A model generated the notes under the pieces. That model was not told where the DNA came from, did not search any database, and was given only the letters and a program-made list of their open reading frames with translations. From Stictocephala bisonia (taxonomy: Eukaryota > Arthropoda > Insecta > Hemiptera > Membracidae), in the NCBI GenBank assembly GCA_035578905.1, contig JAQJVL010000306.1, forward strand, positions 786,501-850,500: a stretch of 64,000 bases of DNA. Direction: 5' to 3'. Position numbers and translations under genes: made by a program. Of the stretch, positions 24,501 to 36,500 are shown in pieces; position 1 is the first letter of the stretch; the number at the start of each line of letters is the position of its first letter.

Positions 24501-27500
24501 TCTTAGACAACTCTCTTGTTATTTTGAACATTCAAATCTAATATCTGAATCTCAGTTTGGTTTTCGTTAGGGACGGTCAACAACAACTACTGTCATGGAA
24601 ATAGTGAATCAAATCACTCTCTTAACGCGCTTAATAACAGCTTTATCTATTCTTTATCTATAACAGCTTTATCAATAATGGATCTCAGCAAAGCGTTTGA
24701 TTATGTCCCTTTTAACATTATTTTAGAGAAACTCAAATTTTACGGGGTATCGGAACATGCAAGCCAGCTTATTTTGTCTTATTTATCAAATAGAAAGCAA
24801 TATGTCACAATTAAAGGTTTAAATTCATCAGTGGCAAATATTACAAGTTCCGTTACAAGGGATCCTTTCTTGGTCCTTTTTTCTTTACAATAATCACTAA
24901 TGACCTGCTAAAAAATGTAGAAGTGGGATCTGTTGTATACGCAGATGACACATCACTTTTCACTAGTAATCTAAACTTAATTAACCTACAACAGTCCATT
25001 TATTCAGCAGAACTCAATGCTTTGAATTGGTTTTCCTCAAATAAATTAATTTGCAATCAGGAAAAACTCAACAAATTATAATCAGTTTATTCCTCATGGT
25101 CAAGATTTTCAATCATTAAAACTACTTGGCATACATATAGGCTCGAAATTGAATTGGACTTCTCATGTCAACAGTCTTTGTTGTAAAATCTCCCGAGTGA
25201 GCTATCTTCTATGGAAATTAAGTGATATACTTTCTGTTGAGTACATAAGAATAGCTTATTTTGGACTATTTCAGTCTCATATATTATATGGCCTAATCCT
25301 TTAGGGTCATTCTTCAGCAGTAAGAGATATTTTGTTAATTCAAAACAAAGTCATAAGAACGATTTGTAGGACTGGCTTCTTTGATACTGCAGACCATTAT
25401 TTGTACACTCTAAAATGTTAACTGTTATAAATTTATACATATTTCATATACTAGTTCACACAAAAACACATCTTCACTTATTTAAAACCAGAGAAGAAAT
25501 CCACTGCCACAATACAAGAAATAAATCTAAGCTAAATATTCCCCAACACAGGCTGACAAAATTGGATTATCACATAGAGCTAATTGTATTTAATTCTTTA
25601 ATAAGCTGAATGAGTCTGCCAGAGCTGTGTCAATTGTTAGTTTTAGGAATAAACTGTTTCAATGGCTGTTAGTTAACACACTATTCTTTCTACACTATAC
25701 AAGAATTCCTTAATTGTGACATTGACTTAGTTTTTTGATTCAATGTAGATGATTTTTATTTATTACTACTAATTAATTATAATATACTAATATTTTAAGT
25801 TGACTTGGGGATGGATGGATTTGTATGGAGTTTCTGACTGTACTTGTGGACTTGTGTTGTAATGATTGGGATTTGTATTCAGTTATGACTATGCCTATTT
25901 CACTTGTAATGTGGTCAATGGCAATAAAGTATTTGATTTTTTTTGAAATAAGAGTTTCTAATTTAGCTCTTTATCCAACCTTATTCTAAGATAACACTGC
26001 CACCATCCACAATCGAGATGAACTAATCTTTCCTTTCATGATATAGTATACAAATAGTCAAACATTTCTTCACCCATAAAGCAAACATTTAGCCAAACCA
26101 TTTTCTCTGAACTCAAAATCATTTTGCTATGAAAGAACCAGCATTATCAACCAGCTAATAAAATAGAACTTTATTTCTTGATACATAATAACAATATCAT
26201 TACATATAACACATATATCTCACATTAAAATAAGCAAATACAAAAATGCGTAAGCATAATCCAAATACAGTGCATAAATAATGAAAGTATAAAGTAATGC
26301 ATACAGAAATAAAGTTTAATCCTCCAGACAAAGTCTGATTGGAGGAATTATACTTAACTAACACAAGTACCAATAGTGCAACTAGTTAATTAATATCACA
26401 TTTTATAGAATATTTTTTATAACAGAGTTGTTACAATAGAATACAGTGCTAGATCTTTTGCAAAAGAAGAACAATTCCTTTGAAATTTGTATTTGCATAA
26501 GTCATTAATGTATTAAAACTAAAATTGGACCAAGCACTACGTCCTCCAAACTCTACAACTCCTATCTGACTTAAAAAACTCTACTTATTTTCACTGTGCT
26601 TTGTCATACTATTTTTGTTTCAAGAGAAAATGACAGTCTTTGTGTTTCCAGAGGAATATCCATCTATCAATCCTGTCACCACGGAAGATTCCAGCACTTT
26701 TTAAGCTATATGAAAAGGCAGGAGGTGATCTTCCTAGTCAAACTAAGAACTATGCCAAAGATCCGCGCCATCTAGTGTTGCTGAAGGGCTACAGGTTATT
26801 GTTTAATAAGTTATTTGTGAATGTTAACTATATTGAGTTTGTGCCACATCAAGTTAGTCTGTTCCACGTTGATTGCTCCCTAACGTTAACTAACCTCACA
26901 ACTGTATGCAGTCAGTGGGAGGTGGTAGTAACAGTTTCCATACAGTCTATTCCATACAGTTGGTTTTTGTCTTTCCCCCTCTTCTGCTTAATGTTGTCTA
27001 TCTTTGATCATTGTCCTTTATTTCTTGCTTCTCTTTCTCTCAGTTCTGGTTCTAACTTTCCTAGGATCCTTCACCTTTTTATTTTGTATCCATTTCTAAG
27101 CTTAAATTTTAGGCTAAATACTAAATAGTGAATTGTCAGTTTTGGTCTTGATTAAATTGTTTGTCTTTTTATCTATTTGAAAGAAAGAAAATATTTATTT
27201 TCTCTTTTTTGTGCTCTACACAACATTTCAAAATTTTCATGCATGCTACATAATAGCTGTATAAAATATTTTGTATAGAAAAAAATAAAACATTAGATTA
27301 TATGTAAAAAAAAATATATAGTGTATATGTTAATGACAATAGTCGAATTCGCCCACTGCCCTAAATGTTTACGCACAACGCGTTGTGAGTAGCCTTTGGC
27401 AGGGTTACAACCATCAAAAATTACAAACACCAATGACAGCGTAGTGACATGGTGAGTAATTGCCGCCAGTAAATATGCACTGCCTCAGCCCCGTGATGCC

Positions 27501-30500
27501 TTGTACGAGGAAGGGGTTGGTTTCCCAAAGGCTAGGAGAAGGCATTCCGAAGGTAAACCAAAGAAGCTACAACAGGCCTAGCAAGCCAGGAGTGGATAAC
27601 CCATTGCTTTCAAAATGGTACAAGAAGCCTCTGAAAGGACAGAAAACATGGAAAAAGACTTGGTGAAAAAATAGGACTACGATTAGGAACCTTGAACATT
27701 AGAACGTAAGTGGGAAGGTGGAGGAGGTGATTGATATTTTGAAAAGAAGAAGTTTGGATGTTCTGGGATTGAGAGAAGGTTTCACTCTGTATTGGAAAGA
27801 AAATGATGAAGGGTTAAGAAATGGAGTTGGCTGGGTACTGAGGAGAGATATAACAGCAGAGGTAAGAGAAGTGAGTGCGAGATTGATAAAAACAAAAGTT
27901 AGCTTAAAAGGTCAACACCTCGAGCTACTATAAGTGTACGCACCACAAGTAGGATGCACAATCAAAGAAAAAGAGAGCTTTGAGGATGAGTTACAGAGTA
28001 AGATAGGAAATAGAAATGTGATAATAATGGGGGATCTGAATGCACATGTAGGTAGAGACAGAGAGGGGTTTGAAGAGTCAATGGGAAAGAAGGTTAGGGA
28101 AGTAGGAATATAGAAGAAGGACAGATTGGAATTTTGTAAAAGAAATAGTTTGATAGTTGGAAATACCTGGTTTGAAACACAGTTACTGGAAGAGGAGCGG
28201 AAGAAATTTAAGGAAGCTTTTGTGGAGACAGTAGAAAGAATTTGTGGAAGAACAGGCTTGAAAAGAAACCCCATGGTGGAATGAGGGGTTAAAGAAATGA
28301 TTAAAGAGAAGAATTCAGCTTTTAGGAAATGGTTTAAAGAAAGAACAATAGAAGCCAAGGAGGTATACGGCAGATGGAAAAGGGAAACAAAGAAAAAAGT
28401 CAAAGAAAAATTGGAAAGAGGAATGGTCTGAAATGATGGAAAAAGACGCAACAGGAAGCAATAAGTTGCTCTGTTCTTTAGTAAAAAAGAAGATGAACGT
28501 TAATAGAGTAGATGTAGTGATGAAAATGGAAATGAGATAAGTGATAAAGAAGAATTAAAAGAGGAGTAGAACGATTATTTTTAGAAATTGCTAAATCCGA
28601 ACAGTGAAATATGAGACAGAGAGGAAAGGGAAGGTACAAGAGAAATAGAGTTTGACTTGTATCTCCATTTCTCTAATGTATGATTCTAACTAAGTAATCA
28701 GGAAATTACTTAGGTAGAATTTGAGGTTAGGTTAAAGGGCACTAGGCCAGGAATTAGTATATTGGAGAGATAGGACAACAGCAAACTTACCTTAGAAGAA
28801 AAGTTCACTAACACCAGAGTAGTAGTAACATACACAAAAAAAACATATAATCTCACAAATGTTCAATGCCACTGGCATTTTCTTAAGGTGAGTAGAGAGA
28901 GAGAGAGACTGACATGATTTCCACTATTGCTGGGTAGGTGGCTGCCATGGCAATAGGTACAACCCCCACAACAGCCATCTACTCAGCAGTAGTGGAAGCC
29001 ATGTCAGTCTGTCTCTCTCTCCCTCCCTCCCTCACATTTCATTTCATCTTTATTCGTTTAAAACAAATACAGATATATAATAAACATCTCATGACTAATA
29101 CTAAAAAACTACAAATAAATTAAAATTGTTACAAACTACAGCAAGTCACTTAAATGATAATAACATTTATCAAGAAAATGAGTTTTTACTTTTTTTTTTT
29201 TAAATAATGGTAGCTTTTCCTCAACCTTGATGTTAAGTGGCAATTTATTATAAATACTAATACAAATATGGTATGGGCCTCTTAAACACAGAAGTAGAAT
29301 GTTCCAAGATGGAAAACATGTTCCTATTTCTAGTTGGGTATTTATGAAAAGTGCCATTTCTAATAAAGTTATGTGAATGCTGCCTCACGAAATTACACGC
29401 TTCATAACCAATAATACCAGCCAGCGTCAAGATTCCCAACTCTCCAAAGAGTGACCTGCAGGAATCAAATCTTCTCCTATTACTCATTACTCCCAGGCAC
29501 CATTTCTGGAGAATGAAAACTATATTAAAGTTTGTCACACTTGAAGGGCCCCAAAATATAATACCATATAGTAAAATTGATTATGCATGTGAGAAATATA
29601 CAGTACGCAGGACCTCACGACTGCAAACCATGGCCAAACAGCTAAGAACAAAACAAATACTTCAGAGCTTCTTACAAACGTGCTCAACATGACTGTTCCA
29701 ATTTAGGTTCTGATCAATATGAACTCCAAGGAATTTGACAGATGACTCTTGTTTGGCTTCATCATTTTCCACTTTAATTATGACTTGGTTTTGTGACCTT
29801 TTGGAATTACTCAGGTGAAAGTTAATGAAATTAGTTTTACTGATATTCATTTTAAGTTTATTTGCAGAAAACCATTTGTTAAGAATATCAAGTTGATGAT
29901 TGGCAATTGAAGTAACAGAGTTTGGAGATTTATCAGAAATAAAAAGAGAACAATCGTCAGCAAACATAATGATATTTAGATCACTTGAAATTTTTGGGAG
30001 ATCATTTATATATATATTATATGATCTCCCTCCCTACTCACCTGAAGAAAATGCCAGTGGCATTGAACATTTGTGAGATTATGTGTTTATTTTGTGTATG
30101 TTACTACTACTCTGGTGTTAGTGAACTTTTCTTCTAAGGTAAGTTTGCTGATGTCCTATCTCTCCAATATACTAATTAGTTAGAATTTGAGGAAGCAGTG
30201 AAGAAAATGAGTACAGGAAAGGCAGCGGGGGTGGGTGAGTTACCAATTGAACTAGTGAAAGGTCCAGGTGCAATAGGCATGCAATGGCTATATAGTGTTT
30301 AAAGTAGTGTGGAATGAGAAGAAGACACCAGATGATTGAAAAAAAAGCAGCAATAATCCCAATTTTCAAAAAAGGAGACAGAAAAGATTTAATGAATTAC
30401 AGACGGAAGTTTTAATGAGTCATTGTGCTCAAAAGTATATGAAAAAAGTACTGGAAAAAATGAGAAAAGTATTGGAGGGGAATATGAGAGAAAAACAGCA

Positions 30501-33500
30501 CGGAAGATTAACAACAGATTTAGTTTTTGCAACAGGACAGTTATAAGAGAAAAAATATGAGTATGGAGAAGACCTGGTAATGGCTTTCCTGGATATGGAA
30601 AAAGCGTATGACATTGTTAGAAGAAAGAAAGTTTGGGAGGTACTGAGAAGAAAAGGAATAAATGACAACATATTAGAAAGGGTGAAGGAGGTGAGTGAAG
30701 ATAGTGAGAGCTGTGTGAAGGTGAGAGGTGAAAAGCGGAATGGTTTAAGCAGATGAGTGGACTAAGACAAGGTAGTGCCCTATCACCATTGCTGTTTATC
30801 ATAGTGTTGTGTATCATAGATTATGAATGGAGTAGAAAGGAGAGTTGGGGAGGAAAATATGAAGTTGATGGCTTTTGCTGATAATATAATGGTTTGGGGG
30901 AGTACTATAGTAGAGGTACAGATACAGTTGGATGCATGGCAGGAGGAGATAAGTGAGTATGGGTTGAAGTTCAATGTGGAAAAAAAGTGAGAACATGATA
31001 ACAACAAGAAAGAAAGGGATAAAAATGGACAGGCTGTTGTTGTGCGGAAAAGACTTAAAGGATTTTAAAATTATTTTATCACTGTATTGAATGACTTCAG
31101 TATGTAATACCATAAAGTAATTTTAATACGATAATTTATTAGGATAATTCGTTTTAAAACATGTTCACAATAAATTAATTTTTATGCTATAAAAACGAAT
31201 TATTAATTATTGTTTATACAATACTGTAGTGTAAATCCTTAATAAAATTAATTTATTATTAATTTTTAGGGTTTTGTTATCAATCTCTACTATTCGACAT
31301 TTTAATTATCTGATTTCATCATGGCTTGATTACGTTTTATAAGTGAGACTCTACTGAAGTGTAATTTTAGCGTTCTAGTGACTGAAAATTCTAGTCTACC
31401 ATCAGTGCAGAAGTTATTTGAACACAAGTTTGAAGATTGTTTACTAAGAAATTAAAAGGCCTATGAAAAATCCAATAACACCATTGTTTGCTCATTTGAT
31501 TGTACATCATAAAATATTCATTTTATAATTTTATTATAAATTTCAATACTTTTAATCCAAGATAGAACAAAAATGTACTGAAATTTTTACCAGTTTTCAC
31601 TGGGTGTCATATTTACACTATTATTACATAAAATCTGTTAATGTATTGCATTTATATTTTAATACGTGGTTGACAGGCTTCCTGAAACTAAGTTTTCTTG
31701 GATTCTACAGATCGTAAAATTAATTATTTAGTCACGTAGTTATCCTTACGAAATGTCTAATTATGATTCATTTCTTTATTTGCGTTTTTAATGCAGTGAT
31801 TATAAATTTATTTAAATAAATTAAAAATCTTTTTAAATTGATCTTATTTAAGTCAGTTTAAAATTGCTACATTTCCTAACGCATACAAAAAATATTTTAT
31901 TCATTCACATTGTAAGGATTACAACGTGACCAAGTAATCAACTTTTTGAACTCTAGAAGCAAAGAAAATGTTCTTTTAGGAAATTGATAAGAACGTTTTT
32001 TCTCAAACATTTTAAATTATGAATTTAAAAACCCCATAGAAAACATTCTTGTTAACTACATATTATAATATAAATGTGATGCATTAACAGGTTATGATGT
32101 ATTAAAAGTGTAAAGTTGATGCACAGAGAAAACTAATAAATATCCTGGTACTTCTTTTGTTCCAAATAAGATAAAAATTATTAAATGTAATAGTATAATT
32201 AAATATGTATTTATCTGAACGTACAATTAAACGAGCAAAACAATGTTGTGATGTATTTTAGTTTCTTAGTAAACAACCTTCAAAGTCAAATACACATAAT
32301 TTTGCCGACAGTACTGACTGAGGAAAGGGCCAGAATATCTGAAACATTAGACAAACTTCTTTATTTTTAATTTTTTTGTGTCTCACCTGTACATCACCAT
32401 TCACCAACTTATCAATGTATGGGTAGTTGGGTTGGTCATCACCACTTTGCTTATATGGGTGAGTGGGTTATCACCACCTTACGTGTATTCCAGTTTATCA
32501 CAATAATTATTTGGAAATTATGAAAACAAATATTATTCTCTTTAGTTTCTAGTTGAACTAATATTTGCAGTTTATCAATTAAAAATCACTAGTTAACATC
32601 ATCATAGCGTACTAATATAAATTAAAATGCTAATTGTGAGTAAAATAACTCATTGAAAAAAAAAGTATTTTCATTTGTTTTCTCTATTCTCTGATACTGG
32701 TACTATTGGTATTTCATGAGTAAATAGTGTATTTCAAAAGTTCAATACTTCTAAGTGTTTGTTGTTTTCATAAAGTGGATGATTACTTTGTTCCAGCCTG
32801 AAGGAGCGCCCCATCAGTCCTGGACCTACACCACATCCTACCTCTTTGCCCCTTCCTTCAATGTCTTCACCTCTTCCATCTACAAACAGCCCCTTACCCA
32901 CACCAGCTCAGCAGACACAGCCAATTTTCAAGCCTACGCAGCCCACGCCTCAGGTAGATGCTTCTTTACTAACATAAAAATATAAAATGTTATACATATA
33001 TAACATAAAATATAAATGTCAAATGAGTCATGTACATTAAGAAGAGGGAAAACTGTTCATGTATGAAAGAATTATTGAATGAATCCAATCCAAGGTGGGT
33101 TTTGTCATTTTTGTTATTACTTTTTTTCAAGTATACTATTGGTGTTATACAAACTAAACATCATAGCAATTGATAAAGTATTAGTATCACCACTGGCATT
33201 CACCCACCCACCCACCCATACACGTACAGTGATACTGACCCACCCACCCGCACATACACGCACAGTGATACTGACCCACCCGCCCACCCATGCACGTACA
33301 GTCATAAAGACCCACCCGCCCACACATACAGGTACAGTGATACTGACCCAGCCACCCACCCATACAGGTACAGTGATACTGACCCATCCACCCACACATA
33401 CAGGTACAGTGATACTGACCCATCCGCCCACCCATACTGGTACAGTGATACTGTCCCATCCGCCCATCCATACACGTACAGTGGTACTAACCCACCTGCC

Positions 33501-36500
33501 CACCCATACACGTACAGTGATACTGATCCACCCGCCCACCCATACACGTACAGTGGTATTGGTGTAATATCTTTTTTAATTGTCTCTGCTCTTTGAAAAC
33601 CGACCAAAAACAAAAAATTAATGAAAAAGGAACATTAGAGAACTCATTACTACAATACAACTGGTATTCATATAACTGAACTATGAGACCTCAAACCAAC
33701 AATGTCCACATTGATAGTGAACAAAAGAAAAGCCAGTGAGTGAAATTTAAAAAATATTCAGCAGACATAATCTTAATAATTTGAAAGCTGAAGTAGTGTT
33801 GTAGAACTGGGATTGTGTTTACCAGTTCTAAAATGCTGAAACAAAGCATAATGAATTTTACGACCAAACCAAGGATATATACATATATTTACCTGAGACA
33901 AATATGGTGGGTTGGGAACTGGTTGAGCAGATACGCTGGAGAGGGGTAGACCCACATTACTTATAGTCATAGGTGCGATAAAATCAATATGGCATCCGCT
34001 TCCATTTAATTTTCTCTGGCCATGTCGATTACACTAGAAGTGCATATTTTGAATCTATTTTGTGGTACGTTTTAATAATCAGGGAAACTTTAATACGATT
34101 TAAGATTGCACATTATTCTTTTAAAATCAAAACACCCTCATAAAATCATAACTGGACCCATCAAGGGTGGGTGCGAAGGCACCGGACTCGGAGGACACAG
34201 AACAAAAGCACAAATTGAAAGGAAAAAAATATTGTTTATTACATACAAAAATTTTTAAATGTTGAATTCAAAAGTATGAAAAAAAGTATTAAGTGACAAA
34301 TAACAAAAATTAAAACATTTACAGACAAAACGGGCTGTTGACCATTTGTGAAAAATTACCCAAAAATTCATAAATAATTACAGATATATATTACAAATGA
34401 CCTCGAAGCAATAAAAATAATTTAAAAAAATGACAAAAGAAAACAAGATTGACAAATATCAAAAGTATAAAATATGGTTCATTATAAACGTAGATAAAAA
34501 ATAGGTTAGGCCTAATAAAACATTTTTTTAATATAGAGCTCTGAAAAATATAGCAATAATAAATTAGATATTGAAAACAACAAGAGAAAAAGAAGAAAAC
34601 AATACTTAACAATAACTACAAATAAATTAATACATAACTACTAATAATAAAAAGACAAATTTAAATTTTCATACGCAGCTGACAGTACAGGGCCTCGGGC
34701 CTAAAAACGGAGGTAAGCCAATTTTGAAGAGTTACAAAAACAAGAAAAAACGTTAAAGTTACTGATTCCACCAAAATCCTGCTGGCAACAGGGCGGCTTC
34801 TAACGGGAACAACAAAGTGCACAATTACCCGAGAACCTTGTTCTTTGAAAGAATTACCAGCAATCCCCCCAAAAAATATGTATGTATATATAAACCAAAT
34901 TAAATTAAGTCTAAATATATTGTCTCTTCAAAGTTCAACAGATAAAGTTTTTTCAAAACAACAGGTAATACTCAAAACAGGCCAGAAAGATCGAATAAAG
35001 AACTGGAAGGAGGTCTCCTGCATGTAGAAGTCTTCATACTGGAGGCCGTTGGGTGGACAGCGCGGAAAGAGGGTAGAGGTGGCTTCCCCTCTGAGTCGCA
35101 GAGTAGAGGCTTGGTCCAGCTCTTTGGTTCCACTCTGCGCTTCCAGGAAACAGCAGTCAGAAGCCTTGCCTGTCCATCACAATCCAACCCCGGAGCCAGG
35201 GCTAAAGAAACAACACAAAATATTTTTAGTTCCGCTCCATAGAAAGCAAGATAAAAAAAAGAGTTACGTTTCAAAAGCTGGCATTAAAAATATCAATAGG
35301 TAATTTTTGTAAAAGAAAAGAGGGTAAACAGAAACTAAATAAATATAAAAAAGTTTGTATCCAAAGGAACAAAAAATATGAAGTACAACTGTTTAAACAA
35401 AAATTAATTAAGCAAAATATAAACAAAGGAAAACAATTGTACAAAACTAGGCATTACATTGTAAAATCCTGCACAAAAGCCTGAACAATTTTGCTAGACC
35501 TAGCCTGTAAAATATGACAAGTAATAAAAAGTTAAATAAATTACAGATTTTACTGCAAAACAATTATGGCATACAAAATTACATATAAAATTCAGTATTA
35601 CCAAGACAAAATAATATAATAAATATAAATTCTTATTTACGTTTACATTGGCACATGGGCCTAACCAAGACCTGCAGAAAATAAAAACTATTTCACAAAC
35701 AGACAAGAGCATTTTTAATTAGTGAAACTACACACAAAATAGAACAAGAAAGATCAATAAACAATATTATCAGCCAATATCTGTAACAAAAACAAAATTC
35801 TACGAACACTTGCCCAAAGGATTTTTAGCTGCTATACATAACGTGACAAAGGAGAAGCCAGAATGGTGAATCAGAAACAGACAGCCAGGAACACAGAAAC
35901 GAACTCACGTAACACTAAAAACGAACACAAAGACACAGAGGGGAAGACAGAGTTATCCAAGAGAGAAGATTGTAATGTGCAAACGGCACAGATGTCTTAA
36001 TATTTCAGAAAAAGGTAGTAAGGATTGATCCATAAGACAAAAGTAAACATTAGGGAACATTGCAGACCGATTTTTACATAGTTAAAGATTGATAGGAAGT
36101 GAGCTCTGTTTACTCTTTGTCAGTATTTAGTTGGAGGCCCTTGAATGTGTACTGGTACATAAGGAACAGGTTCATCTTCATATTCTTGGAGACGCCTCCA
36201 CTTCAAGACATCCCCTGGTGGCTCTTTTTTTGCCTGAATAGCAATATTATGCAGGACAGCTGTGGATACTATTATAATGATAGCTGTATTCGATTTTGTT
36301 GTGAAGCCTAAACTCAAACATAGAAAACGTCCTTTCCTTACTCTATACTGACACCTAACTGTATTCCTTTTCCACCTATACAAGTACAGTGGTATTAATC
36401 CACCCATTCACTCAACACATATAATGGTAACAACTCACTCACTCACCTATACACGCACAGTGCTATGCTAGCTTATATTATAATTGTTTTTACTTTCACT

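Larger units (their letters stand above)
28731..30180. mobile_element. Fold-back (palindromic) element inserted in the LINE
   Basis: Left arm from about 28753 (AATTAGTATATTGGAGAGAT) to 28940 and right arm about 28973-29030 plus 30030-30176 are reverse complements over nearly 190 bp, with a loop near 28945-28970. The arms include TGTTCAATGCCACTGGCATT and a GA-rich tract. The LINE wording TAGAATTTGAGG occurs on both sides (about 28712 and 30180), as expected for a target-site duplication. The block GGTTAGGTTAAAGGGCACTA at the left also occurs inverted near 55775, so it is part of a dispersed family. Confidence 0.75.
27345..31065 (+). mobile_element. LINE with 5' region, endonuclease and RT, split by a fold-back element
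   Basis: 27345-27660 is GC-richer and probably the 5' UTR. Endonuclease motifs follow: RLGTLNIRT (about 27676), DVLGLREG, and [13 protein letters not shown] (about 28018-28060). The linker runs to about 28600. After the 28.73-30.18 kb insertion the match resumes with [12 protein letters not shown] (about 30190), [12 protein letters not shown] (30352), [17 protein letters not shown] (30585) and [11 protein letters not shown] (30868). The second catalytic Asp of FADD is Asn here. The domain order and RT wording are close to those of the LINE at 14.5-15.7 kb, so both belong to one clade. Many stops; inactive. Confidence 0.82.

Noticed and set aside
26640..27128. 162-codon frame starting in exon 5
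   Set aside because: Only the part to 26794 is exon; the rest reads through the donor into intron sequence.
30814..31113. Minus-strand open frames of 74-99 codons
   Set aside because: They are antisense shadows of the plus-strand LINE RT.
33079..33613. Four overlapping long open frames on both strands encoding repeats such as [12 protein letters not shown]
   Set aside because: They are a consequence of a 36-bp minisatellite without stops and not genes.
33563..36100. LTR retrotransposon suggested by GC-rich blocks
   Set aside because: No pair of long direct repeats, primer-binding site or gag/pol wording could be found.
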